Source: Rhodovulum bhavnagarense (GTDB taxonomy: Bacteria; Pseudomonadota; Alphaproteobacteria; Rhodobacterales; Rhodobacteraceae). From it: a stretch of 64,000 nt of DNA. The DNA is taken from assembly GCF_004343505.1 (NCBI RefSeq), contig NZ_SLXU01000005.1, positions 1 through 64,000 on the forward strand, written 5' to 3'. Under the pieces are notes generated by a model that was not told the DNA's origin, did not search any database, and saw only the letters and a program-made list of their open reading frames with translations. Shown piece after piece: positions 16,883-24,529 of this stretch (positions are counted from its first letter, which is position 1; each line of letters starts with the position of its first letter). The translations under genes and the position numbers were made by a program.

Positions 16883-17514
16883 TTGTGCCGATTGATGGCC
16901 GCCTTGCCCGCAACGGCCTGCCCGCCGCAGGCAATGCTCGTACCCTGGTCATCGCCTGCGGTGCGCTTGCGCATGAAATAACTGCCCTTAAGCGCCTCAA
17001 CGGCTGGAGCCATCTCGACCTGGCCTGCCTTCCCGCGATCTGGCACAATCACCCCGAGCGGATCGTGCCCGGCGTTGAAGAGGCCGTGAGGCATCATCGT
17101 ACCGCCTATGACACAGTCCTCGTGGCCTATGGGGATTGCGGCACCGGCGGGAAACTCGCGCAGACCTGCGCAACGCTCGGCGTCGAGATGATCGCGGCCC
17201 CCCACTGCTATGCATTTTACGAGGGCGCCGACCGCTTTGCCGCCCATCCCGAAGAAATCGCAGCCTTCTACCTGACCGACTTCCTTGCCCGGCAATTCGA
17301 CGCCTTCGTCTGGCGCCCGCTCGGGCTCGATCGCTGCCCCGAGCTGGTGCAAAGCTATTTCGGAAATTACGAGAAACTGGTCTACCTCGCCCAAACACGC
17401 GATCGCGCGCTTAACGCCCGCGCAAGGGATTGCGCAACGCGCCTTGGATTGACCTACGAACGCCGCCTCACCGGCTACGGCGACCTGCCCGCCTTTCTCG
17501 CGCCGCGCGACTGA
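16879..17514 (+). CDS. DUF1638 family protein
   Basis: This 211-aa cytoplasmic protein has conserved cysteine and histidine motifs: ACGALAHEI, CLPAIWHNHPERI, YGDCGTGGK and APHCYAFYEG. These could bind a metal or cofactor. DUF1638 genes are repeatedly found beside corrinoid methyltransferases in bacteria and methanogens, and here it closes the split-MetH operon. A role in cobalamin enzyme assembly, methyl donor use or reactivation is a reasonable inference but unproven. It is coupled by ATGA to the small membrane protein and ends before an AT-rich hairpin. Confidence 0.8.
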   Translation: MIVPIDGRLARNGLPAAGNARTLVIACGALAHEITALKRLNGWSHLDLACLPAIWHNHPERIVPGVEEAVRHHRTAYDTVLVAYGDCGTGGKLAQTCATLGVEMIAAPHCYAFYEGADRFAAHPEEIAAFYLTDFLARQFDAFVWRPLGLDRCPELVQSYFGNYEKLVYLAQTRDRALNARARDCATRLGLTYERRLTGYGDLPAFLAPRD

Positions 17515-17541
17515 TCTTCTTCTTGGTTCAAATACCCAAAA

Positions 17542-17562
17542 CGAATTTTCGTAGAAAATTCG
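17542..17562. terminator. Hairpin between convergent DUF1638 and sufE genes
   Basis: Perfect 9-base arms CGAATTTTC (17542-17550) and GAAAATTCG (17554-17562) with loop GTA lie between a plus-strand stop at 17514 and a minus-strand stop at 17573. The shape resembles the hairpins at 2415-2461 and would work in both directions. Confidence 0.6.
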
Positions 17563-17572
17563 CACCGATCTG

Positions 17573-18004
17573 TCATTGCCCGGCCACGCAGGCCGCCGCC
17601 TGGTCGCGGATGCGCGCGACCATGGCCCGCACCCCGTTCGACCGCTGCGAGGACAGGTGCTCGTCCAGCCCCAGGCGCGCCAGTTCCTCTCCGGCATCGA
17701 CCTTCAGCACCTCGGCAACCTCCAGCCCGTCGTAAAGCGCTTGCAAAACCGCGATCAGCCCGCGCACGATCATTGCATCGCTATCGCCCTTGAACCGATA
17801 GACCGCCCCGGCCCCCACCCCCTCGATCTCGGGCCTCAGCCAGACCTGGCTCGCGCAGCCCTCCACCTTGGTTGCCGGCACCTTGAAGGCCTCAGTCAGC
17901 GGCTCCATGGCGCGACCCAGTTCGATGACATGGCGATAACGGTCTTCCCAATCTTCGAGGAATTCGAAGGTTTCCACGATCTCCTCGAACGCAACACTTG
18001 CCAT
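17573..18004 (-). CDS. sufE: SufE family sulfur acceptor
   Basis: This 143-aa protein accepts persulfide sulfur from the cysteine desulfurase SufS for iron-sulfur cluster assembly. The active cysteine is Cys50 in the conserved KVEGCASQVW motif, and the remaining sequence (FKGDSDAMIVRGLIAVL) fits the fold. The ATG at 18004 follows GGAGG at a normal distance; an upstream in-frame start at 18034 has no such site. It is monocistronic here, away from a suf operon. Confidence 0.93.
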   Translation of the reverse strand: MASVAFEEIVETFEFLEDWEDRYRHVIELGRAMEPLTEAFKVPATKVEGCASQVWLRPEIEGVGAGAVYRFKGDSDAMIVRGLIAVLQALYDGLEVAEVLKVDAGEELARLGLDEHLSSQRSNGVRAMVARIRDQAAACVAGQ

Positions 18005-18135
18005 CGGCCAGCCTCCAATCTTGTCCCTTTCCACTTATGCCCCAGCTTGCGAAAGGTCCAGACCGGGCATCAGGCCAGCCTTTTCAAGAGCCTCCGATTG
18101 GGCTAGGCCGGTGTGAGACATCCCGGGGAGTCCAA

Positions 18136-18597
18136 ATGCGCGCACCGCTCATCGCCATTCTGACCGCAAGTCTTGCGCTTACTGCCTGTTCGGGCGTGCG
18201 CGACTCTCGCCTCAATCCCTTCAACTGGTTCGGACAGGCCCAGGAAACAAGGGCTACAACCGTTACCGCCAGCCCTCAATCCAGCGATCCCCGTCCGCTT
18301 GTCGCGCAGGTGAGCGCCGTTGCGGTTGATCGCATCCCCGGCGGCGCGATCCTCAGAGCAACCGGTCTGCCAACGCGGCAGGGCCATTGGGATGCCGGCC
18401 TGGTCGCCATTCCCAACGATGAGCCTGGGCTGTCCATCTATGAATTCCGCGCCGCCGCCCCCCTGACGGCAACAGCCGCGGGCACACCACAATCGCGCGA
18501 AATCACGGTGGGTCTTTATCTTTCAGACCAGGATCTCGGACCGATCCGCACCATAGTCGTTCGCGGCGCGCAGAATCAGCAGACCGTCCGTCGCTGA
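18136..18597 (+). CDS. Conserved lipoprotein
   Basis: This 153-aa protein has a signal peptide ending in a lipobox (ALTAC, Cys18), so it should be lipid-modified and anchored to the periplasmic side of a membrane. The mature part is a beta-rich domain without recognised motifs (VDRIPGGAILRATGLP, GHWDAGLVAIPND). Similar proteins occur across Rhodobacteraceae without assigned function. The ATG at 18136 is preceded by GGGGAG. An upstream open extension to 17998 is antisense to sufE and is discounted. Confidence 0.8.
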   Translation: MRAPLIAILTASLALTACSGVRDSRLNPFNWFGQAQETRATTVTASPQSSDPRPLVAQVSAVAVDRIPGGAILRATGLPTRQGHWDAGLVAIPNDEPGLSIYEFRAAAPLTATAAGTPQSREITVGLYLSDQDLGPIRTIVVRGAQNQQTVRR

Positions 18598-18623
18598 GCG
18601 GCCCGCCCGCGCAGCGGGCAGGG

Positions 18624-19778
18624 TCAGAGTGAAACGACCGCCACCGAATTGCCCTTCGCGGCCAGCGCGATCTCGCCCGAACACAACCGCAACGCATCCG
18701 CGCCGAAAACCTCGTGGCGCCAGCCCCGCAGGGCGACGACGTCACGTCGTCCTGCGGCAATGGCATCGAGATCCGCCGCATTGGCGATCAGCTTTTGCGC
18801 AACGCCTGTCTCTTCGGATTTTGCTTTCAACAACACTCGCAGCAGGTCTGCCAGCGCAGGGTTAACCTGCAACTTGTCAATGTCGCGGTCGGGTTGGGGA
18901 TAATCCTCGGGCGCGGTATCCTGCGCGGCACCGATCGCGGCGACGATGCCCTCGGCAATCTCGCCTCGCCGCGCCTCGCGCAGCAAAAGCCTTGCGCGCG
19001 ACAGATCCTCGGGGCCTTGCGGCCTTGTCGAGGCCAGTTCCAGCAATGCGTCATCCTTGAAGACACGGGTCCGCGGAATGTTGCGGGACTGTGCATAAGC
19101 CTCGCGAAAGCGGGCCAATTCGCGAACGGCTGCGAGGAACTTGCCCGAATTGGTACGCGTTTTGACCCTTTTCCAGGCCTCAGAGGGGCGCACGATATAG
19201 GTTTCGGGATCGGTCAGAACCGCCAGTTCCTCCTCAAGCCATTTCGCACGCCCGGTACGATCCAGCTCGGTGGCAAGATATTCGTAGATGCCGCGCAAAT
19301 GCGTCACATCGGCCAACGCGTAGGTTTTTTGGGCATCGGTCAGGGGACGGCGCGACCAGTCGGTAAAGCGCGAGGTCTTGTCCAGGTTGGCCTTGACGAT
19401 CTTTCGCACCAGTGTTTCGTATCCAACCTGTTCGCCGAAGCCGCAGACCATCGCTGCAACCTGCGTGTCGAACAGGGGCTGGGGAAAGACCTTGCCCTCG
19501 GTAAAGAAAATCTCCAGGTCCTGCCGCGCGGCGTGGAACACCTTGACGACATTCGCGTTGCGGAAAAGCCGATAAAGCGGCTCCAGCGACAGCTCACCCG
19601 CCAGCGGATCAACCAGAACGGCCTCGCCATCCTTCCCCGGAAGCGCCATCTGAACCAGGCAAAGCTTGGCGTAATAGGTCCGTTCGCGCAGGAATTCGGT
19701 ATCAAGCGTCACATAGGGCGCCTTGGCAGCCATCTCGCAAAAGGCGTCCAGTTCCTCTGTCGTGCTCAGTGTTCTCAT
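18624..19778 (-). CDS. rnd: Ribonuclease D
   Basis: This 384-aa 3'-5' exoribonuclease takes part in tRNA 3' maturation. The DEDD catalytic residues are visible: Asp and Glu in YVTLDTEFLRE (Exo I), KVFHAARQDLE (Exo II) and the Exo III segment LTDAQKTYALADV with the tyrosine of the DEDDy subgroup. An HRDC domain follows (about 215-290, RELARFREAYAQSRNIPR), then a second helical domain. Length is normal for the family. Confidence 0.95.
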   Translation of the reverse strand: MRTLSTTEELDAFCEMAAKAPYVTLDTEFLRERTYYAKLCLVQMALPGKDGEAVLVDPLAGELSLEPLYRLFRNANVVKVFHAARQDLEIFFTEGKVFPQPLFDTQVAAMVCGFGEQVGYETLVRKIVKANLDKTSRFTDWSRRPLTDAQKTYALADVTHLRGIYEYLATELDRTGRAKWLEEELAVLTDPETYIVRPSEAWKRVKTRTNSGKFLAAVRELARFREAYAQSRNIPRTRVFKDDALLELASTRPQGPEDLSRARLLLREARRGEIAEGIVAAIGAAQDTAPEDYPQPDRDIDKLQVNPALADLLRVLLKAKSEETGVAQKLIANAADLDAIAAGRRDVVALRGWRHEVFGADALRLCSGEIALAAKGNSVAVVSL

Positions 19779-19963
19779 GTCTGCCCGTTTCAGTTCCTGC
19801 CTGCCGCAAGCCTCCGTGATAAAGAAACGGCATCGCCTTGGAAAGGGGCGTTGACACCGGCGCGACAGCGCGAAAACAGGCCCCGGCGCGGCCGCTTGGG
19901 AAGTTCAGACGCCTGGGGAGCGTCGCGCAGACAGGGCCGGGCGCAACCGCGTGCCACAGCCGT

Positions 19964-20554
19964 TCACGACAGCATGACCGGCGTCCTGTCGCCTGCCGCG
20001 TAGCGGCGCAACACCTCGGGATAGAGCCGATGCTCCATGGGCAAGACCCGTTCGGCCAGCGTCCGGGCCGTGTCGCCGGGCAGGATCGGCACCCTCGCCT
20101 GTCCCAGCAACGGCCCGCCATCCAGTTCCGCGGTCACCTCGTGCACGCTGCACCCGGCCTGTTCGTCGCCCGCCTCGATCGCGCGGGCATGCGTGTTCAA
20201 CCCGCGATACTTCGGCAAGAGCGATGGATGGATGTTCAGCATCCGCCCTTGCCACGCCGTCACGAACCCCTCGGTCAGAACACGCATGAAGCCCGCCAGG
20301 CAAAGAATATCGGGTTGCGCCCGCTCCAGCTCTTGCTGCAACGCCGCCTCGAAAGCCACGCGATTCTGTCCAAACGGCTTGTGATCGACGACCGCCGTGG
20401 GAATCCCCAATGCCGCGGCCCTTTCAAGGCCGCCTGCGCCGGGTACGTTCGAAACCACCAGAACCGGCCTCGCCGGATGATCGCCCACCATGCTTTCGGC
20501 CAGCGCCACCATGTTGGAGCCCGACCCCGAGATCAGGATCGCGACGCGCTTCAC
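19964..20554 (-). CDS. purN: Phosphoribosylglycinamide formyltransferase
   Basis: This 196-aa enzyme formylates GAR with 10-formyltetrahydrofolate in purine synthesis. Key motifs are [10 protein letters not shown] (phosphate loop), the [10 protein letters not shown] region, and [12 protein letters not shown] with the catalytic Asn-His pair. DGGPLLGQA supplies the third catalytic aspartate region. Its start overlaps the stop of purM by four bases, so purM and purN are translated as a pair. Confidence 0.96.
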   Translation of the reverse strand: MKRVAILISGSGSNMVALAESMVGDHPARPVLVVSNVPGAGGLERAAALGIPTAVVDHKPFGQNRVAFEAALQQELERAQPDILCLAGFMRVLTEGFVTAWQGRMLNIHPSLLPKYRGLNTHARAIEAGDEQAGCSVHEVTAELDGGPLLGQARVPILPGDTARTLAERVLPMEHRLYPEVLRRYAAGDRTPVMLS

Positions 20555-21597
20555 GACAGGTTCCCGCGATAGCGGATCCCCTGCCCCGGCGCGACCCGGC
20601 CGATATCGAACACCGTTTCTCCTTCGGCGCGCAGCAGCCCGGCCAGAGCCTCGGCCCGGTCGGGCGCCACGACCAGCACCATGCCGATGCCGGCATTGAA
20701 GGTTTTCAGCATCTCGCCGTGCTCAAGCCCGGCCACTTCCGACATCCAGCCGAACACAAGCGGCAGGTGCCAGGCATCAAGATCGATCTCGGCCCCCAGC
20801 CCCTCGGGTAGGACACGGGGCAGGTTCTCGGTCAGCCCTCCGCCGGTGATATGGGCCAGCGCCCGCACCCCGCCAGACCGGATCGCGGCCAAAGCAGGTT
20901 TCACGTAAAGCCGCGTGGGCGTCAGCAATGCCGCGCCGAGAGAGCCATCGGCAAAAGGCGCAGGGTTAGACCAGGACAGCCCCGCGCGTTCCACCACCTT
21001 GCGCACCAGCGAGTAGCCGTTGGAATGCACCCCATCCGAGGCCAGCCCCAAGAGTACATCGCCCTCGGCCACGCCGGCAGGCAGCTCGGTGCCCCGCTCC
21101 ATCGCGCCCACGGCGAACCCCGCCAGATCGAAATCGCCATCGCCATACATGCCAGGCATTTCAGCCGTCTCGCCACCGATCAGCGCACAGCCGGCCCGCA
21201 CACAGCCTTCGGCGATACCCTCGACCACCTGCGCGGCCTCGTCCACGGCCAACTTTCCGGTTGCGAAATAGTCGAGAAAGAACAGCGGCTCTGCCCCCTG
21301 GCAAACCAGGTCGTTGACGCACATGGCAACAAGGTCGATTCCCACACCGCCCACCTCGCCCGTATCTATGGCGATGCGCAGCTTCGTGCCGACCCCGTCG
21401 GTCGCGGCGACCAGCACCGGATCGGCATAGCCCGCGGCCTTGAGATCGAACAAGGCACCAAACCCTCCGAGACCCGACATCACGCCCGGCCGCGCGGTGC
21501 GTTTCGCGGCAGGTTTGATCCGCTCTACCAATGCGTTGCCCGCATCGATATCGACACCCGCTTGCGAATAGGTCAGACCGTTCCTGCGCTCGCTCAT
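20551..21597 (-). CDS. purM: Phosphoribosylformylglycinamidine cyclo-ligase
   Basis: This 348-aa AIR synthetase closes the imidazole ring of purines from FGAM with ATP. It begins with [14 protein letters not shown], the family's start, and contains [19 protein letters not shown], the conserved [18 protein letters not shown], and [13 protein letters not shown]. An AGGAGGG site precedes the ATG. It is the first gene of the purM-purN pair and is divergent from the tRNA. Confidence 0.97.
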   Translation of the reverse strand: MSERRNGLTYSQAGVDIDAGNALVERIKPAAKRTARPGVMSGLGGFGALFDLKAAGYADPVLVAATDGVGTKLRIAIDTGEVGGVGIDLVAMCVNDLVCQGAEPLFFLDYFATGKLAVDEAAQVVEGIAEGCVRAGCALIGGETAEMPGMYGDGDFDLAGFAVGAMERGTELPAGVAEGDVLLGLASDGVHSNGYSLVRKVVERAGLSWSNPAPFADGSLGAALLTPTRLYVKPALAAIRSGGVRALAHITGGGLTENLPRVLPEGLGAEIDLDAWHLPLVFGWMSEVAGLEHGEMLKTFNAGIGMVLVVAPDRAEALAGLLRAEGETVFDIGRVAPGQGIRYRGNLS

Positions 21598-21701
21598 CGC
21601 CGCCCTCCTGAAATATGGGCCTTGCGTTAGCCGATCCCCCGCCCGCTGTCCACGCCCCCGCTTGACGCCCCGCCCTTCGCGGCCTAGGCAAAGGTCCAGG
21701 C

Positions 21702-21777
21702 GGGCCTGTAGCTCAATGGTTAGAGCAGAGCGCTCATAACGCTTTGGTTGGGGGTTCGAGTCCCTCCGGGCCTACCA
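21702..21777 (+). tRNA. tRNA with CAU anticodon (Met elongator or lysidine-type Ile)
   Basis: A full cloverleaf is visible. The acceptor stem is GGGCCTG with CGGGCCT, the D stem is GCTC/GAGC, and the anticodon stem is GAGCG/CGCTT with anticodon CAT at 21735-21737. The T stem is GGGGG/CCCTC, the discriminator base is A and the CCA is encoded (21775-21777). The D arm and TTGGT after the anticodon stem resemble ileX-type tRNAs in which C34 becomes lysidine, but an elongator methionine tRNA is not excluded. It lacks the three G-C pairs expected of initiator tRNA in the anticodon stem. Confidence 0.93.
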
Positions 21778-21971
21778 TATCGAGACACGGCCCTCGGTGG
21801 GGTTAGGGTGATTACCAGCCGGGCCGGTCTGGTCGCGCCTGAACATCCGACCACAAAGCGCCGGATCGGCTAACTCCTTTAGAATGATTGGATCGACTTA
21901 ATTGCCAATCGATTTCGGCGTCCGGTTGTGGTCTGATACTCAAGGTAATTCTTTGGTTTTACGGCACGAAT

Positions 21972-22520
21972 ATGTTCGACAGAGATAAGAGCGGGGAAAT
22001 CCTGAGCACGGCAGAGGCGCGTTCAAGGACGCTCGTGTCGGATCTGCTGGTGATGACCGAGGCGGGCGATCCCGTTCTGAACGACTATTGCGAGGTGATG
22101 GCCCGGCTGCGGGGCACGACACATGCCTTCGTTGTACTGATCTATGAATCGCAGTTTTATTTCATCGGCCGTTACGGCTATATCGACGTGCGCTGCTCTA
22201 TCCCGACAGAATCTCAGCCTGACTGGCGGGGCGAGGCGCAGGTTGAGTACGTGGACCCCGCCGAAGAAATCCCGGGCGGAGAACTCTACCCGGCCGACCT
22301 CAGGGCGAACAGCTATGTGCATTTCGCCCCTCTGAAGCTGGATGGCATCCCGGTCGGCATGGTCGGTGTTGCCAACCGCGCGCCGATGACAACGGCGACC
22401 CCCGATCAGCGAATCGCATTAGATGTCATGGCGCGGTTGACCGAAACCTATCTGGGCAAGCATCAGACGCTGAAACGCCACACGCAGGAAATTTTCGGCA
22501 TGTTGCAAGGCGACACCTAG
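21972..22520 (+). CDS. Stand-alone GAF domain protein, copy 1
   Basis: This 182-aa protein consists almost entirely of one GAF-like domain. An N-terminal helix (TAEARSRTLVSDLLVMTEAG) leads into the sheet (THAFVVLIYESQFYFIG). A loop with RYGY, the segment YVHFAPLKLDGIPVGMVGVA typical of the GAF C-terminal strands, and a final helix follow. There is no output domain. GAF domains bind small ligands or cofactors; no chromophore cysteine is obvious. It is a close paralogue of the gene at 22663. The ATG at 21972 is chosen because the relationship to the paralogue begins there, although an open frame runs back to 21888. It follows a tRNA gene. Confidence 0.7.
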   Translation: MFDRDKSGEILSTAEARSRTLVSDLLVMTEAGDPVLNDYCEVMARLRGTTHAFVVLIYESQFYFIGRYGYIDVRCSIPTESQPDWRGEAQVEYVDPAEEIPGGELYPADLRANSYVHFAPLKLDGIPVGMVGVANRAPMTTATPDQRIALDVMARLTETYLGKHQTLKRHTQEIFGMLQGDT

Positions 22521-22590
22521 CCGGGCGCGCCGCCTCTGCCTGCGCAATAGGGCCAGCACACCCCCCATTTGAACCACGTTCCATACCGAG

Positions 22591-22622
22591 TTGACAGGTC
22601 TCGGTCCGCTTAAGCGGTATAT
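22591..22622 (+). promoter_or_regulatory. Promoter-like region with palindrome before GAF copy 2
   Basis: TTGACA (22591-22596) is a perfect -35 hexamer. A perfect 12-base palindrome CCGCTTAAGCGG (22606-22617) follows, running into GTATATAAAA. The 12-mer TAAGCGGTATAT (22611-22622) recurs at 23277-23288, upstream of the AAA+ gene. The spacing to the TATA-like box (about 20) is longer than ideal for sigma-70. The palindrome could be a repressor or activator site overlapping the promoter. Confidence 0.5.
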
Positions 22623-22662
22623 AAAAGTAATCATTTGTGTGGTTGGTGCGAGGTAAGGACCG

Positions 22663-23217
22663 TTGGTCGATGATAACAAAAAGATCGTGCGCGAAGTCGA
22701 CCTGACGTCCGAAAGATCGCTGGCTCTTGTTGCCGACCTGTTGATCATGACCGATACCGGCGAACCGGCGCTCAACATGGCATGTGAACTGATGGCGCGG
22801 CTTCGTGGAACGAACCGCGCATTTGTCGTTCTCGTCTATCATTCCGAGGCTTATTTCATCGGGCGCTATGGATATCCCCGTATTTCCTACGCCGTGCCCA
22901 TAGAGGTGCAACCGAATTGGCGAGGCGATGAGCAGGTCGAGTATCTTGATGTCGACAGGGAAATCGCCGGACGGCAGACATACCCTCAGGACCTTCGTGA
23001 AAGCCAATACCTTCATTTCGCCCCGCTCAAGATAGACGGCATTCCGATCGGCATGGTCGGCGTGGCCAATCGTGATCCCCTGCCACCGGCGACGCTCGAC
23101 CAACGCGTCGCGCTGGATCTTTTATGCAAGCTCGTGGCGGAACGGCTGCATCACCATCGACTGTTGAAACGCCACACTCGCGAACTGTTCGGCCTCCTTC
23201 AGGGCGATGCCCCCTGA
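22663..23217 (+). CDS. Stand-alone GAF domain protein, copy 2
   Basis: This 184-aa paralogue of the preceding gene is the same length and more than half identical by eye. Shared blocks include MARLRGT, AFVVL, YFIGRYGY, QVEY, HFAPLK, MVGVAN and a common C-terminus (LKRHT, FG.LQGD). It starts at a TTG (22663) preceded by AAGGA at about 6 bases. It has its own promoter-like region in the 142-base gap after copy 1, so the pair is probably a duplication with separable regulation. No transmembrane or output domain is present, so it must act through a partner. The neighbouring AAA+ protein is a candidate. Confidence 0.7.
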   Translation: MVDDNKKIVREVDLTSERSLALVADLLIMTDTGEPALNMACELMARLRGTNRAFVVLVYHSEAYFIGRYGYPRISYAVPIEVQPNWRGDEQVEYLDVDREIAGRQTYPQDLRESQYLHFAPLKIDGIPIGMVGVANRDPLPPATLDQRVALDLLCKLVAERLHHHRLLKRHTRELFGLLQGDAP

Positions 23218-23524
23218 CAGCATGTCCATGCCAAGATTCCGGTCGCTCAAGGCCGAATGAGACGGAAATCGTGCCATAAGCGGTATATTGGACTCTCAAA
23301 TTCGCCCTCAATACTCCATATAACCACCTGGATGCGGCAGAAAGCACCACTGAAGTCGAACCTGTTCGGGTTAGGTTAGCCGCGTCGCCTACCGAACTTT
23401 CCCCGTGGTGTTGGCGGCATCGGGATCGGTTCTTTTTTTACTTTGACACAGTGAAAGCACCCTGAACACCGGTTTCGCGAAACGGCCTGAGGTCAATGGC
23501 CTGGCTAACAAAGCGAGCGATACT
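23218..23524 (+). promoter_or_regulatory. Intergenic region before the AAA+ gene with two motifs
   Basis: No open frame here looks coding. It contains the 12-mer TAAGCGGTATAT (23277-23288) shared with the GAF copy 2 promoter region. It also has a perfect palindrome GTTTCGCGAAAC (23472-23483) 41 bases before the start codon, and a T-run followed by TTTGACA at about 23440-23450. It is AT-richer than the surrounding chromosome. Confidence 0.45.
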
Positions 23525-24361
23525 GTGTCTGAAACGTTTCACCCGGAAATATCGGCGCGGCTACTGGGCGACTCGCAGGCAATGGTCGAGTTGAAGTCAG
23601 CCCTGACCCGCCTCGCCACCACGACGGCACCGGTTCTTTTGCGGGGTGAAAGAGGCACCGGCAAACAGAGCGCGGCGCGCGCCCTGCATGCCGCATCCGG
23701 TAGAACCGGACCCTTCGTCATCGTCGATTGTTCCGGCATGAGGACCGAGTTTCTCGAACTTGAATTGTTCGGCCAGCATCACTCCAGCCAACGCGGACGT
23801 ATAGAATGCGCCGCTGGTGGCACCCTGTTTCTGGACGAAATCGGAGCAATGCCTGAAAAGTTGCAAGCGCGCTTATCGCACGTCCTAGAAAAGGGAACCT
23901 TCCGTCGCGCCGGCAGCCACCAGGAAATCGCGGTCGATTTCCGCTTCGTCGCCGCGACGCATGAACTTTACGAAACCGCCCTGGCCCACGGTCGTCTCGG
24001 GGACGACCTTCTGTTTCGTATGAACCTGCATGAGATCCACATGCCGCGGCTCGTCGAGCGGGCGCATGACATTCGGATGCTCGTACAGTCGATGCTGGAA
24101 AACCACGCCCAAAGGCAGTTTGATCAGCCTCGTGGGTCCTTTGACGAGACCGCCCTGGAACTTCTTGCCCGGCAGGAATGGCCGGGCAACCTCGACGACC
24201 TCTACAAGGTGGTGTCACGCGCGCTGACGCTTTTTCCCGGCCGCGAGATCGGCGCCGCGCATCTGTTGCAGATCATCGGCCCCGGCAGCCTCGCGCCGGG
24301 GGCACAGCCCCGATCCTTGCCCGACGCGCATGTACCGACGCAACATTTCCTGTCGCGCTAG
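23525..24361 (+). CDS. Stand-alone AAA+ domain of the sigma-54 activator type
   Basis: This 278-aa protein is an isolated enhancer-binding-protein ATPase. Walker A GERGTGKQ is at 41-48, Walker B GGTLFLDEIG at 98-107, a sensor I-like FVAATHEL at 141-148, and an arginine region DLLFRMNLHEIHMPRL at 161-175. It lacks a receiver or sensor domain before it and a helix-turn-helix after it. The GAFTGA loop is deleted: FGQHHSSQR runs straight to GRIECAAGG. Sensor II reads GNLDDL where activators have GNVREL. It therefore probably does not remodel sigma-54 holoenzyme alone. The start is a GTG with only a weak GCGAG upstream. It could be regulated by the adjacent GAF proteins. Confidence 0.75.
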   Translation: MSETFHPEISARLLGDSQAMVELKSALTRLATTTAPVLLRGERGTGKQSAARALHAASGRTGPFVIVDCSGMRTEFLELELFGQHHSSQRGRIECAAGGTLFLDEIGAMPEKLQARLSHVLEKGTFRRAGSHQEIAVDFRFVAATHELYETALAHGRLGDDLLFRMNLHEIHMPRLVERAHDIRMLVQSMLENHAQRQFDQPRGSFDETALELLARQEWPGNLDDLYKVVSRALTLFPGREIGAAHLLQIIGPGSLAPGAQPRSLPDAHVPTQHFLSR

Positions 24362-24494
24362 CAACGAGACCGGCAGGTCCGCCAGCGCCGGCTTGCCCCC
24401 ACGGTTCGTATCGGCCGCATGGGCAGTGTGAACCCCGCCTTGAAAACATTGCAAGAGCTACGTTTTCAAGGTGTTCAGACCCTTTCTTTGGCTG
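24362..24494. other. Gap after the AAA+ gene with an inverted repeat
   Basis: Perfect 10-base arms CCTTGAAAAC (24438-24447) and GTTTTCAAGG (24462-24471) enclose 14 bases. The repeat is 77 bases after the AAA+ stop. It could end that transcript or be an operator for the promoter that follows. Nothing coding is seen. Confidence 0.4.
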
Positions 24495-24523
24495 TTGACG
24501 GCTGTGACCAAAGGCCGTAGCCT
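24495..24523 (+). promoter_or_regulatory. Promoter of the candidate small RNA
   Basis: TTGACG (24495-24500) and TAGCCT (24518-24523) are separated by 17 bases, giving a start near 24530. The match to the -35 box is strong and to the -10 box moderate. Confidence 0.45.
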
Positions 24524-24529
24524 CTGCCG

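Noticed and set aside
18714-20003. 429-codon plus-strand frame opposite rnd
   Set aside because: Shadow of rnd; no motif and no ribosome site.
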